Counted from the first letter of the stretch, positions 44,839 through 53,803 are shown. The stretch is DNA of 64,000 bases from CAVOOW01 sp963697675 (GCA_963697675.1 CAVOOW010000006.1:372001-436000); one strand, 5' to 3'. The notes: generated from the sequence alone by a model not told the origin. Program-made: numbers and translations.

Positions 44839-45790
44839 AGTGGACCCATCTGCGTTGTAGGCGGAACTGAAGCAGCGTCATGGCGAGCACCAGCAACAGG
44901 AGCATGAAGACGATTGCCGCCGCGTAGCCGCGATCGTTGTCGACGAACGCCCGCTCGTAGAACAGGAAGATGACCGTCTGCGTGCTCTGCAGCGCGGGGC
45001 TCGTGCGACCAACCATCACGTAGACCAGGTCGAACATCTGCAGCGAGCCGATGACCGAGAGAACCGTGACGAAGAAGATGCTGGGGCTCAGCATCGGCAC
45101 GGTGATCGAGAAGAACTGACGCACCGGACCGGCACCGTCCAGGGCGCTGGCTTCATAGAGCTCGGGGGAAATGGTCTGCAACCCGGACAGCAGGATGACG
45201 ATGTTGTAGCCGATCGAGCTCCATATACCCACCACGACCAGCGAGTACAGAGCGAAGCGGCTGTCACCGACCCACGACGGACCGTCGATGCCCACGAAGG
45301 AGAGCAGGTAGTTGAGGATGCCGAAGTCGCCGTTGAGCAGGTAGCGCCAGACGATGGCCACGGCCGCGGGCAAGGTGACCACCGGGAGGAAGAACAACGC
45401 CCGGTAGAAGCCCACACCTCGAAGACCCTTGTGGTTGAGCAGTGCGGCGAACACGACCGCGACGGGGACACCGATCAGCGAGAGCACCGTGAACCAGATG
45501 GTGTTCAGGAAGGCGCGACGCACCTCCGGGTCACCAAACAGGCGCTGGTAGTTGTCCAGCCCGCTCCACGTGTGTCCGCCGAACGGCCCCCACTCGGTGA
45601 AGCTGAAGTACAGGGTCTGGACCAAGGGCCAGAGATAGAACACGGACAGACCCAGCACCATCGGGGCGATCATCAGCCACGCCCACCAGGCGTCATTCTG
45701 CCTCCGGCTGGACACCCGCCGACCGGCGGAGCCCGCGCCCGGCGCCGGCGCCTCCGTCGATGAGCCCGGGCGGGTGTCCCGGGAGGTCAC
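44831..45790 (-). CDS. ABC sugar-transporter permease, MalF/UgpA-type
   Basis: 319 residues, six or seven membrane spans starting with WAWLMIAPMVLGLSVFYLWP. The EAA motif is ELYEASALDGAGPVRQFFSI. Partner of the adjacent MalG-type permease; together they form the channel for the sugar recognised by the binding protein encoded 2 bp upstream. Confidence 0.93.
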   Translation of the reverse strand: MTSRDTRPGSSTEAPAPGAGSAGRRVSSRRQNDAWWAWLMIAPMVLGLSVFYLWPLVQTLYFSFTEWGPFGGHTWSGLDNYQRLFGDPEVRRAFLNTIWFTVLSLIGVPVAVVFAALLNHKGLRGVGFYRALFFLPVVTLPAAVAIVWRYLLNGDFGILNYLLSFVGIDGPSWVGDSRFALYSLVVVGIWSSIGYNIVILLSGLQTISPELYEASALDGAGPVRQFFSITVPMLSPSIFFVTVLSVIGSLQMFDLVYVMVGRTSPALQSTQTVIFLFYERAFVDNDRGYAAAIVFMLLLLVLAMTLLQFRLQRRWVHYG

Positions 45791-45792
45791 CG

Positions 45793-47064
45793 CTACTTCT
45801 TCTCCTTGGCGAGGTCCGCGTCCATCGCCTTGGCCAGCTGGTTCGCTGCGGTGGTGACATCCTCCTTGCCGTCCCAGGCTTCGGTGAGGTACTTGGTCTC
45901 ATCGGTGTTCCACGCCGCGGTGTTCTGGGACACGGGGTATGGCGTGGAGTAGGCCGTCGCGTCCAGGAACACCTTCAGGTCGTAGTCGGGCGACGCCGCC
46001 ACCCACGCCTCCTGGGTCCCGTTGTAGGCGGGAATGACGGTGCCTGTCTCTGCTTCCACGTTGGCCGCAGCCTTTGAACCCAGGTACTTCACAAACTGCC
46101 ACGCGGCATCGGCGTGCTTGGTCTTTGCGCTGATGACGTTGGCGAGCCCGTGGATCACGACGCCCTGCTTCTCACCCTTCGGCAAGGGTGCCACGTCGAC
46201 CTTGTCGGCGGTGTACTCGTTCTTCTTGAACTCCACGACGTTCCACGAGCCTCCGTAGAACATCGCCGCCTTGCCCGACTCGAACCACTGCAACGGCAAC
46301 GTGTCGGTCATCTGCTTGAGCGAGGGAGAGGACCCGCTCTCGATCAGATCCGTCCAGAAGGACAGCCCCTTGATGGTGGCCGGGTCGCTGTATCCCGAGC
46401 TCTTGCCGTCAGGCGACACGATGTACCCGCCGGCCTGCAAGATCGTGTTGTAGAAGTTCTGCTGACCCTCGAGCGACGCCGGGATGCCGTAGATGCCCTT
46501 GCTCTTGTTCGTCAGCTTTGCCGCGGCATTCTGCAGATCCGCCCAGGTCCATGTGGCGTCCGGATATTTGACACCCGCATCATCGAAGAGCGTCTTGTTG
46601 TACCAGAGACCGATCGTGTCGAAGTCCTTCGGCAGGCCGAACTCCTTGCCGTCCAACGAGTAGAGGTCGACCAACGACTTGGGATAGACGCTGGTGTCGA
46701 GCCCGTCCTTCTTGATCTGGTCAGAGATCGGCGCAAGGACGCCGTTGGAGGCGTACAGCTGGAAGTTGGGGCCGTTCATCCAGAAGACGTCCGGTGCCGC
46801 CCCACCGGTCGCAGCCGCCTGCAGCTTGGTGAAGTACTGGTCGTAGGGGGTGACCTGGACCTTCACCTTGATGTTCTTGTTGGTCTTCTCGAAGTCCGCG
46901 ATCATCTGCTTGAGCGCGGGCACCTGGTTCTGGTCCCAGACGCCGTAGCTCAAGGTGACCGGGCCCTCCTGGGCCGCGCCTCCGTCGCTCGACCCGCCCG
47001 AGCAGCCGGCGACGGCCAGGCTCAGGGCGACGGCAGTTGTCAGCAGTGCTTTGTTCAGTCTCAT
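45793..47064 (-). CDS. Extracellular sugar-binding lipoprotein (ABC family 1)
   Basis: 423-residue solute-binding protein. Lipoprotein signal with C21 in LAVAGCSGGSSDGG; the mature part has the family-1 features WDQNQVPALKQMIADFEKTN, GAAPDVFWMNGPNF, and WNVVEFKKNE. It captures an oligosaccharide or amino sugar outside the membrane. Located 58 bp downstream of the secreted DUF4832 gene and just before the two permeases. Confidence 0.93.
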   Translation of the reverse strand: MRLNKALLTTAVALSLAVAGCSGGSSDGGAAQEGPVTLSYGVWDQNQVPALKQMIADFEKTNKNIKVKVQVTPYDQYFTKLQAAATGGAAPDVFWMNGPNFQLYASNGVLAPISDQIKKDGLDTSVYPKSLVDLYSLDGKEFGLPKDFDTIGLWYNKTLFDDAGVKYPDATWTWADLQNAAAKLTNKSKGIYGIPASLEGQQNFYNTILQAGGYIVSPDGKSSGYSDPATIKGLSFWTDLIESGSSPSLKQMTDTLPLQWFESGKAAMFYGGSWNVVEFKKNEYTADKVDVAPLPKGEKQGVVIHGLANVISAKTKHADAAWQFVKYLGSKAAANVEAETGTVIPAYNGTQEAWVAASPDYDLKVFLDATAYSTPYPVSQNTAAWNTDETKYLTEAWDGKEDVTTAANQLAKAMDADLAKEKK

Positions 47065-47122
47065 CGTCGACTCCTTGATGGCGGGGTGATGCGGTGCGGT
47101 CGTTCGTGAGCCAGATGAGACG

Positions 47123-48601
47123 TCAAGAACGGTCCCTCACGTGGATGGTCGCCCCGAGCCTGTTCCAGCCCTTGGCGGCGTCCCAGGTGCCGACGTTCGC
47201 GGTCCGGATGGCGTAGTCGGCGCGGTGTGCGAGGGAGGCCGACGCCGACGGCAGCGCGAGTGCGAGGCGGTAGGTCCCCGACTGGACCCAGCCAGGAACC
47301 GCCACCTTGGTCCGGATGCGAGTGTCCTGTCCGGGAGCCCAGCGTCGCGGGTCAGTGGGCAGCGCGAGCCGGTACGTGTGGTGTTCACCGACGAGGAGCA
47401 GCTGTACGGGTCGCTTCTGGTAGGGCGACGCGAACCCGCTGTTGTGCACGGTCAGATCGACGTGCAGCCGGTGCCCGGCAACGACCTGCCGGGAGAAGGC
47501 GCCGCGCAGCAGCGTGAACCGGTAGCCGAGGCGATTGGCCGCCTCTTCATATCCGGCCGCTCCCCACGTACTGAGGACGTCCTGGTTGTACTCGGTGTTG
47601 AGATAGGAGTAGTGGAATCGTTCCATCAGCGCGCGAGCGCTGGGCCACTCTGACTTGGGCGGGTTGACGGTGCAGGTCTCGCCACCGACCGGCACGTACC
47701 GGCTGTCCGCCGCCAGATAGTCCTCATCGAGGCTCAACGGGTCCGACAGGAACGTTCCGAAGTCATCGGGACTGGCCAGGAAGCAGTCGTTGTGGTGCCC
47801 GACCCGAGACAGATCGCTGCCCGAGAACGCCTGACGTGGCGTTAGCGCGCCGTCAGTGCCGGTGGGGACACCGAAGATTCGCTGCTTCATATACATCGTC
47901 CGCAGCTGCACGGTCACGCTCTTCGGCAGCTCGTTCAGGAGTGCATGCAGCACGCGGCCGCGGTCGGTCCAGTTCTGGTCTGTGACTACCGAGGGATCGG
48001 CCGGGTCGGAGAAGTAGTCGGTGTAGTACCCCTCGCCCCAGAGTCCGATGAACCCCTGCTGGACCGTCTCGATGACGTCGGCGTTGCGGCGGAGCACAGG
48101 CCCGAGCTGGTGGATGTGGTGCAAGGTACGCGCGACTGGCGCGTCGCCGTAGGGCGTCGGTGGCGGCCATACGCCGTCCGGCGGCAGCGCGTAAGCGAAC
48201 CTGACGATGAGACCCACTCCGGCCGAGCGAGCCGTGGCGAAGTCGGCATCGATATTGCGGAGAAGACCGGGCGGCAGGTTCCACGGGCCGTTGGCACCGC
48301 CGAAGTGCTCCAGAAAGACCTCGCGCAGGACCTGGGTGATGCCTTCCGAACGCCATGACCGCAAGGTCGGGCCGTCCATCGGCTCCCACCCTGCGCCGTT
48401 GGCGTCGGTGTAGTGCGTTTCAGCCACGTGATAGAAGCCGCGCGACGGGTTCGCCAGGACCGAGTCGTCGGGCTGGTAGCTGACGTGCACCTTCGGACTC
48501 GCGTGTCCTGCATGGGCTGCCGCGGCGGTGGTCGACGACGCAGCCAGAGCGACTGCTGCCACCGACGTGATCACCAAGGTGCGCATCCGAGTGAGTCTCA
48601 T
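47123..48601 (-). CDS. Secreted DUF4874/DUF4832 protein, probable glycan-active
   Basis: 492 residues with a Sec signal peptide (MRLTRMRTLVITSVAAVAL ... TTAAAAHA). An N-terminal TIM-barrel-like DUF4874 domain (NPSRGFYHVAETHY, VGLIVRFAYALPPDG, GFIGLWGEGYYTDYF) is followed by a DUF4832 beta domain (AGHRLHVDLTVHNSGFASPYQ). Tryptophan- and acid-rich barrel loops suggest carbohydrate contact, but the activity is unproven. Start ATG 48601 has GGGAGAAG upstream. First gene of the transport operon, so it probably releases the sugar that the ABC system imports. Confidence 0.82.
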   Translation of the reverse strand: MRLTRMRTLVITSVAAVALAASSTTAAAAHAGHASPKVHVSYQPDDSVLANPSRGFYHVAETHYTDANGAGWEPMDGPTLRSWRSEGITQVLREVFLEHFGGANGPWNLPPGLLRNIDADFATARSAGVGLIVRFAYALPPDGVWPPPTPYGDAPVARTLHHIHQLGPVLRRNADVIETVQQGFIGLWGEGYYTDYFSDPADPSVVTDQNWTDRGRVLHALLNELPKSVTVQLRTMYMKQRIFGVPTGTDGALTPRQAFSGSDLSRVGHHNDCFLASPDDFGTFLSDPLSLDEDYLAADSRYVPVGGETCTVNPPKSEWPSARALMERFHYSYLNTEYNQDVLSTWGAAGYEEAANRLGYRFTLLRGAFSRQVVAGHRLHVDLTVHNSGFASPYQKRPVQLLLVGEHHTYRLALPTDPRRWAPGQDTRIRTKVAVPGWVQSGTYRLALALPSASASLAHRADYAIRTANVGTWDAAKGWNRLGATIHVRDRS

Positions 48602-48651
48602 TCGCTTCTCCCGATGTCTCACGCGCTCGCCCGGTCCGGGAACGCCCCAGG

Positions 48652-48681
48652 AGAGTAGGACGATGACTGCGCAATCAACAA
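48652..48681 (-). promoter_or_regulatory. Probable promoter of the DUF4832-ABC operon
   Basis: Minus strand TTGTTG (48681-48676), 18-bp spacer, TACTCT (48657-48652), about 50 bp before the ATG. One copy of the ATGACTGCGC repeat falls in the spacer. Confidence 0.5.
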
Positions 48682-48714
48682 GAAACGCGCACAAATGACT
48701 GCGCGTTTGTGCGC
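48663..48714. promoter_or_regulatory. Operator region of the amino-sugar operon (likely DeoR site)
   Basis: Two kinds of symmetry overlap: direct repeats ATGACTGCGC at 48663-48672 and 48695-48704, 32 bp apart (three turns), and an inverted repeat GCGCACAAA/TTTGTGCGC at 48687-48714 with a 10-bp spacer. The first direct repeat lies between the -35 and -10 boxes, which suits repression. Confidence 0.65.
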
Positions 48715-48726
48715 AGCGTCGTCTGG

Positions 48727-49503
48727 TCAGACCACGGTGACCGCGAGCCCGGCACGGCGCAACGCCTCGACCGCCTCCGGATCGGCTGACTCGTCCGTGA
48801 TCAGCTCGTCGACGTCCCGTACATCGACGATCCTCGCGAGCATGTCGTGGCCCAGCTTGGATCCGTCGGCCACCACGACGGTGCGACGGGACCGCCCGAT
48901 GAGCACCGCGTTGGTCTTGGCCTCGACCTCGTCATGAGTCGTGAGCCCGCCATCGGCGCTGATCCCGTCTACGCCGACGAAGGCGATGCCCATGTTGAGT
49001 CCCAGCAGCGTGTGCTCGGCCCACGGGCCGACGAGCTCATAGGACTGCGACCTGCTGACCCCGCCGGTGACCACGAGCCTCAGACGCGGACGAAGCGCCA
49101 TCTCTGCCGCGATGTTCAACGCGTTTGTGACCACCGTGAGATCAGTGCGTTCGACCAGCAACCGCGCGACCTCACTGGTCGTCGTGCCACCGGTCAGGCC
49201 CACGGCGACGGCACCCGATGGGATCCGGCGCACCGCGACGGCTGCGATGCGGCGCTTCTGCTCGCGGTGCTGTGCATCGCGATAGCGGACCGGCAACTCA
49301 TAGGCGACGTCCGAAGCGTGTGCGCCGCCGTGCGTGCGGGTGAGCAGTCGTTGGTCCTGCAGCGCCTTGAGATCACGGCGCAGAGTGGCCTGCGAGACCC
49401 CGAAGGACTCCGCCAGCTCCCCGACGCTGAGGAATCGGTCGGCTGAGAGGCGCTCGAGGATGGCCGCGACTCGGTCACCTCGGCGCAACGGGTCAGTGCT
49501 CAT
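48727..49503 (-). CDS. DeoR/GlpR-family transcriptional repressor
   Basis: 258 residues: winged helix-turn-helix (FLSVGELAESFGVSQATLRRDL, with the recognition helix) and a DeoR-type sugar-phosphate sensor domain (GLTGGTTTSEVARLL, AFVGVDGISADGGLT, VVADGSKLGHDML). ATG 49503 is the natural start; the long frame upstream is nagA antisense. It lies between the DUF4832 operon it reads toward and the divergent nagA, so it probably represses both until a sugar phosphate accumulates. Confidence 0.92.
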   Translation of the reverse strand: MSTDPLRRGDRVAAILERLSADRFLSVGELAESFGVSQATLRRDLKALQDQRLLTRTHGGAHASDVAYELPVRYRDAQHREQKRRIAAVAVRRIPSGAVAVGLTGGTTTSEVARLLVERTDLTVVTNALNIAAEMALRPRLRLVVTGGVSRSQSYELVGPWAEHTLLGLNMGIAFVGVDGISADGGLTTHDEVEAKTNAVLIGRSRRTVVVADGSKLGHDMLARIVDVRDVDELITDESADPEAVEALRRAGLAVTVV

Positions 49504-49548
49504 TGCGCCAGTATCACAGGCCCCGGCCGCCGTGCTGCGCGCATATGA

Positions 49549-49586
49549 ACAACTCAGTTGTCGAATCACCGGACAATAACGGTGAT
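49549..49586. promoter_or_regulatory. Two small palindromes between deoR and nagA
   Basis: ACAACT-C-AGTTGT at 49549-49561 and ATCACCG-8-CGGTGAT at 49565-49586, in the 177-bp divergent gap and at lower GC than the surroundings. Candidate operators for nagA or deoR, but unlike the downstream ATGACTGCGC repeats, so not clearly bound by the same protein. Confidence 0.4.
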
Positions 49587-49680
49587 AGTGGCCACACGAG
49601 TTCACACTTGCGCAGCCGAGGACTATGGCAGCCTGTTCCCACCTTGGGTCCACCCCAAGCCGCGCCAACCAGGAGGTCGT

Positions 49681-50805
49681 GTGATCCGCGTCGGTGCTCA
49701 CCGGTTGGTGACTCCATCCGGAGTTCTCGAGCCCGGCTGGCTCGAAGTCGACGGAGCACGCATCAGCCGCGTCGCGGCCGGCGTTCTCGATCCGGACGAC
49801 GGTCCCACCTTTGCCACGCTCATTCCAGGACTCGTCGACGTCCACGTACACGGCGGTGGCGGCGCCTCCTTCGCCGGCAGCACCGACGACGAGGTGCTCG
49901 CGGCGTCGGCACACCATCGCCGACGGGGCACGACCTCGATCTGCGCCAGCCTGATCACCGCTTCGATGCCGGACCTCGAGGCGCAGGTGGCCAGCCTCGC
50001 CCCGTTCGTCGAGTCCGGCGAACTTGCCGGTATCCATCTCGAAGGGCCCTGGCTGTCCCCGTTGCGCGCGGGCGTGCACCCACCGGACCTCCTGCGTCCA
50101 CCTGAACGCGCAGAGGTCCTCAACCTGCTGACAATCGGTCGTGGCGCGGTGCGCATGGTCACGTTGGCGCCGGAGCTCGCCGGAGGCGTCGAGGCGGTGC
50201 GGGTGATCGTCGACCACGGTTCTGTCGCCGCGCTCGGGCACACCGATGCGCAGTACGAAGTGGCGGCCGCGGCCCTCGATGCTGGCGCCTCGCAGGCAAC
50301 CCATCTGGGCAATGGCATGCGTCCGCTCCATCACCGTGAACCCGGTGTCCTGCTTGCCGTTCTCGAGCGTGACGGCGTCGTCCTGGAGCTGATCAACGAC
50401 GGCATCCACCTGCACGACGCGGTGACCTCGGCTCTGCTGCGGTCTGCTGCGCACGACCGCGTCGCACTCATCAGCGACGCCATCCCGGCTAGTGGTCTGC
50501 CGGACGGCATCTACCGTCTCGGCGACGACGACATCGAGGTCAGCGGGCGCGAGGTTCGACAGCGGTCGAGCGGTTCGTTGGCCGGGAGCAACATCTGCCT
50601 TGCGGACGGCCTCCGGCGCGCCGTGCTCGAGCTCGGGGTGCCGCTGGCCGACGCGACCGCCATGGCTACAAGCACGCCAGCCCGCGCGCTGGGGTGGCCT
50701 GACGTCGGAAGACTGGAAGCAGGCGCGATGGCGGACGTCCTCGTCCTGGACGACGACCTGCGGGTCACGGAGGTCATGCACCGGGGCAGCTGGATTCCTC
50801 GCTGA
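49681..50805 (+). CDS. nagA: N-acetylglucosamine-6-phosphate deacetylase
   Basis: 374-residue amidohydrolase with the full NagA set: H55 and H57 in DVHVHGGGG, E121 in HLEGPW, H187 in LGHTDA, H208 in ATHLGNGM and catalytic D266 in LISDAIPA. It removes acetate from GlcNAc-6-phosphate (or GalNAc-6-phosphate). GTG 49681 is set by a perfect AGGAGG four bases upstream. Divergent from deoR; ends beside the HAD gene. Confidence 0.95.
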   Translation: MIRVGAHRLVTPSGVLEPGWLEVDGARISRVAAGVLDPDDGPTFATLIPGLVDVHVHGGGGASFAGSTDDEVLAASAHHRRRGTTSICASLITASMPDLEAQVASLAPFVESGELAGIHLEGPWLSPLRAGVHPPDLLRPPERAEVLNLLTIGRGAVRMVTLAPELAGGVEAVRVIVDHGSVAALGHTDAQYEVAAAALDAGASQATHLGNGMRPLHHREPGVLLAVLERDGVVLELINDGIHLHDAVTSALLRSAAHDRVALISDAIPASGLPDGIYRLGDDDIEVSGREVRQRSSGSLAGSNICLADGLRRAVLELGVPLADATAMATSTPARALGWPDVGRLEAGAMADVLVLDDDLRVTEVMHRGSWIPR

Positions 50806-50813
50806 CCGGCAGG

Positions 50814-51464
50814 TCACTCGTGCAGTGGCACGCCGAAGAGTGCTTCCAGCTCGGAAGCAGTCTGGTCATAGGTGACGTGGTGCACGCCGACGAATCCGAG
50901 CTCGGTTGCCGCGGTCACGTTGACCTGCAGGTCGTCGACGAAGACTGTCTGGGCCGCTTCAACGCCGAGCAGGTCGAGCGCGTGCGCGAAGATCGCCGGC
51001 TCGGGCTTGCGCATGCCTACCTCGCCGGAGATGACGATGGCGTCGAACATCTCGTCCCAGCCCTCGCGGGGATATGCGTTGCCCCACGAGTTGGACAGCA
51101 GCCCGGTGCGCACTCCCGCGCGGCGAGCGCGCAGCACCAGGGCAGCCATCGCGGGCTCGTGAATGAACTGGTCGAACATCCGTTGCAGCAGGCCGGCGGC
51201 GACGACCACCGTCCCGGTCGCCGAGGACAGCCGCTCGGCAAACTGTTCCTCGAAGTGCGGCACCTCGATCTCGCCACGTTCGAGTGCAGCGACGGGGTTG
51301 GCGGCAGCGAGCTCGCCCTGGTGCTGGCCGAGCCACTCGCGCATCACCGCGATGTAGCTGTCGAAGTCCACCCCGTCGATCTCGGCCCAGGAACGCATGG
51401 CGGAATCGAGCGGCTCGGTCAGGACTCCGCCCCAGTCGACGAGCAGCGCTCGCAGGTCAGGCAC
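50814..51464 (-). CDS. HAD-superfamily hydrolase next to the APH-like kinase
   Basis: 216 residues from GTG 51464. HAD motif I is LLVDWGGVLT with nucleophile D10 (the second aspartate replaced by glycine, as in the ACAD10/epoxide-hydrolase-N-type group), motif II TGLLSNSWG, motif III lysine in GMRKPEPAIF and motif IV VFVDDLQVNV. The start overlaps the kinase stop by 8 bp and has GAGG upstream; an earlier ATG at 51482 is possible. With the kinase and dehydrogenase it reproduces the domain set of ACAD10. Phosphate substrate unknown. Confidence 0.85.
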   Translation of the reverse strand: MPDLRALLVDWGGVLTEPLDSAMRSWAEIDGVDFDSYIAVMREWLGQHQGELAAANPVAALERGEIEVPHFEEQFAERLSSATGTVVVAAGLLQRMFDQFIHEPAMAALVLRARRAGVRTGLLSNSWGNAYPREGWDEMFDAIVISGEVGMRKPEPAIFAHALDLLGVEAAQTVFVDDLQVNVTAATELGFVGVHHVTYDQTASELEALFGVPLHE

Positions 51465-52560
51465 CGCACACCTCGCGAGCATGCGCGAGCAGGTCAGGCA
51501 CGCCCTGCTCCAACGTGGCGAAGAACGGGTCGTCGGTCGTGCCGGCGAGGTGCCGGTGGTAGGACGCCTCGAGCAGCACGGCGAGTTTCCATACGGCCAG
51601 CGTCACGAACCAGGTGGTGTCCCCTGCTGGTCGCCCGGTGCCCTGCTCCCAGACCTCCACCAGTTCGGCACGGGTGGGGAACCCAGGACCACCCGTGACG
51701 AGGTCACCCAGGGGGAAACGCTCCCCCTCCTCCGGCCAGAACGACAGCAGATAGCCAAGATCGGCACGGGGATCGCCGACTGTCGCCATCTCCCAGTCGA
51801 CGACCGCTGTGACGCGCGCGCTGCCTTGCTGAACCGGACCCGGCTGATCCGGGCCGGGCGACACCACCACGTTGTCCAGCTTGTAGTCGCCGTGCACGAC
51901 CGCCGGCTGCTGCTCGGCGGGCAGGTGGTCGCGCAGCCAGTCGCGCACGGCGTCGTAGTCGGGCAACGCCCGCGCTCGTCCCCCTGCTGCGGCGACAGCG
52001 GCCTCGATGCCCTCGCGCTGGCCCACCCACCGGCGCAGCTGTCGTTCGAGGTAGCCCCCTGCGCGGCCCAGCCCGGACGCGACGAACGGCTCGACGGGCA
52101 CGCAGTGGATCTCGGCGAGCGCCGCCGCCAGGTCGAGTCCCAGCGTTCGCTGGCCGGACCGGTCCAGCCAGGCCGGCAGCTCGTCACGGATGACGATGCC
52201 GATGGCGCGTTCCATCAGATAGAACGGCGCGCCCAGCACGGTATCGTCTTCGCACACGGCGAGTACGCGCGGCGCGCGCACCGTGACGTTGCTGCGCGCG
52301 AGCAGGTCCAGGACGCGGTATTCACGCACGACGTCGTGCGCGGTCGGCAGCAGCGGGCCGGCCGGCGGGCGGCGCAGGATCAGCTCACGCTCGCCGGCGC
52401 TCACGACATACGTCAGGTTGCTGTGACCCTCCGCCAACCGGCGGACCGTGACGTCGTGGTCCGCCAGGCCGGTCAACGAGTTTTCCGGTTGCCGTGCCCG
52501 GAGCCACCACGTGAGCCGCTCGCCCATCGCGGCATCGTCGAGCAGCTCGGTCGTGACCAT
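51457..52560 (-). CDS. APH-family phosphotransferase (ACAD10/11- and LvaA-like)
   Basis: 367-residue protein-kinase-fold enzyme. The catalytic loop is HGDYKLDN (223-230, D225 and N230), with DWE (255-257) as the metal-binding DFG equivalent and the N-lobe GHSNLTYVV and REYRVLDLLA. This form, beside an acyl-CoA dehydrogenase, resembles the kinase part of ACAD10/ACAD11 and bacterial LvaA, which phosphorylates 4-hydroxyacyl-CoA, rather than drug kinases. ATG 52560, 39 bp from the divergent dehydrogenase start. Confidence 0.9.
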   Translation of the reverse strand: MVTTELLDDAAMGERLTWWLRARQPENSLTGLADHDVTVRRLAEGHSNLTYVVSAGERELILRRPPAGPLLPTAHDVVREYRVLDLLARSNVTVRAPRVLAVCEDDTVLGAPFYLMERAIGIVIRDELPAWLDRSGQRTLGLDLAAALAEIHCVPVEPFVASGLGRAGGYLERQLRRWVGQREGIEAAVAAAGGRARALPDYDAVRDWLRDHLPAEQQPAVVHGDYKLDNVVVSPGPDQPGPVQQGSARVTAVVDWEMATVGDPRADLGYLLSFWPEEGERFPLGDLVTGGPGFPTRAELVEVWEQGTGRPAGDTTWFVTLAVWKLAVLLEASYHRHLAGTTDDPFFATLEQGVPDLLAHAREVCGA

Positions 52561-52599
52561 TCGTTCGATCCTAGACAGTGACCGGGCAGACTGACCGCC

Positions 52600-53802
52600 A
52601 TGGACTTCGCCCCCAGCGACCGAGCCGCTGAGCTCATGGACCGGTTGCAGACGTTCCTCGACGAACTGGTCTTCCCTGCAGAGGCGGTCTATGCCGACCA
52701 GCGGCAGTCGCTGCGCGCGCAGGGGCGCCCGCATGCCCTGCCACCGGTGGTCGAGGACCTGAAAGCGGCGGCGAGACAGCGTGGGCTGTGGAACCTGTTC
52801 CTGCCCGGTGTCTCCGGACTCTCGCTGCTCGACTACGCGCCTCTGGCGGAGCTGACCGGTTGGTCACCCGAGATCGCACCGGAGGCGCTCAACTGCGGGG
52901 CACCTGACACGGGCAACATGGAGGTCCTGCATCTCGTCGGCACCGACGAGCAGAAGCGGCGCTGGCTGGACCCGTTGCTCGCCGGCGAGATCCGATCGGG
53001 ATTTGCCATGACCGAGCCCGATGTCGCGTCCTCGGATGCACGCAACATCCGTACGTCGATCGTGCGCGACGGCGACCACTACGTCATCAACGGTCGCAAG
53101 TGGTGGACGACGGGTGCTGCCGATGACCGCTGCGCAGTGCTCATCGTGATGGGCAGGACCGACCCGGACGCGGACGCTCACCGCCAACAGTCCATGGTGC
53201 TCGTGCCGATGGACACCGCCGGTCTCGAGATGGTGCGGTCACTGCCGGTCTTCGGCTACGACGACCAACACGGTCATGGCGAGATCGTCTTCCGGGACGC
53301 CCGCGTCCCGGCGTCGAACCTGCTCGGCAGCGAAGGCGACGGGTTCACCATCGCCCAGGCACGCCTGGGACCCGGGCGCGTGCACCACTGCATGCGCCTG
53401 ATCGGCATGGCGGAGCGCGCACTGTCCCTGATGGTCGCTCGCGCGCGGAGCCGCGTCGCGTTCGGTCGACCGCTCGCCGAGCAAGGCATGGTCGAGCGCC
53501 AGGTGGCTGAGGCGCGCATCGCGATCGAGCAGGCGCGGCTGCTGGTGCTCAAGACCGCATGGCTCATCGACACGGTCGGCACGCGACAGGCGGCGACCGA
53601 GATCGCCGCCATCAAGGTGGTCGTGCCGCGGGTCGCCTGCCAGGTGATCGACGACGCCATCCAGGTGCACGGCGCTGCCGGGGTCAGCGCGGACTTTCCG
53701 CTGGCAGCGATGTACGCCGGGGCGCGCACGCTGCGCATCGCCGACGGTCCCGACGAGGTCCACATCCGCACGGTGGCTCGCCGCGAGCTGCGCGGCGGCT
53801 GA
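52600..53802 (+). CDS. Acyl-CoA dehydrogenase, ACAD10/11-type
   Basis: 400-residue FAD enzyme: GFAMTEPDVASSDARN around residue 135 for FAD contact, WWTTGAADDRC, and SRVAFGRPLAEQGM with the FAD-binding arginine of the third domain, plus QVHGAAGVSADFPL. The lack of the usual catalytic-base glutamate context near residue 370 and the adjacent APH-like gene favour the ACAD10/11 subgroup, which processes phosphorylated 4-hydroxyacyl-CoA. ATG 52600. Converges on the VIT1-like gene with a 1-bp gap. Confidence 0.88.
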   Translation: MDFAPSDRAAELMDRLQTFLDELVFPAEAVYADQRQSLRAQGRPHALPPVVEDLKAAARQRGLWNLFLPGVSGLSLLDYAPLAELTGWSPEIAPEALNCGAPDTGNMEVLHLVGTDEQKRRWLDPLLAGEIRSGFAMTEPDVASSDARNIRTSIVRDGDHYVINGRKWWTTGAADDRCAVLIVMGRTDPDADAHRQQSMVLVPMDTAGLEMVRSLPVFGYDDQHGHGEIVFRDARVPASNLLGSEGDGFTIAQARLGPGRVHHCMRLIGMAERALSLMVARARSRVAFGRPLAEQGMVERQVAEARIAIEQARLLVLKTAWLIDTVGTRQAATEIAAIKVVVPRVACQVIDDAIQVHGAAGVSADFPLAAMYAGARTLRIADGPDEVHIRTVARRELRGG

Positions 53803-53803
53803 C

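Noticed and set aside
51457..52560. Aminoglycoside resistance kinase
   Set aside because: Family name only; location beside an ACAD and an HAD gene points to acyl-CoA metabolism.
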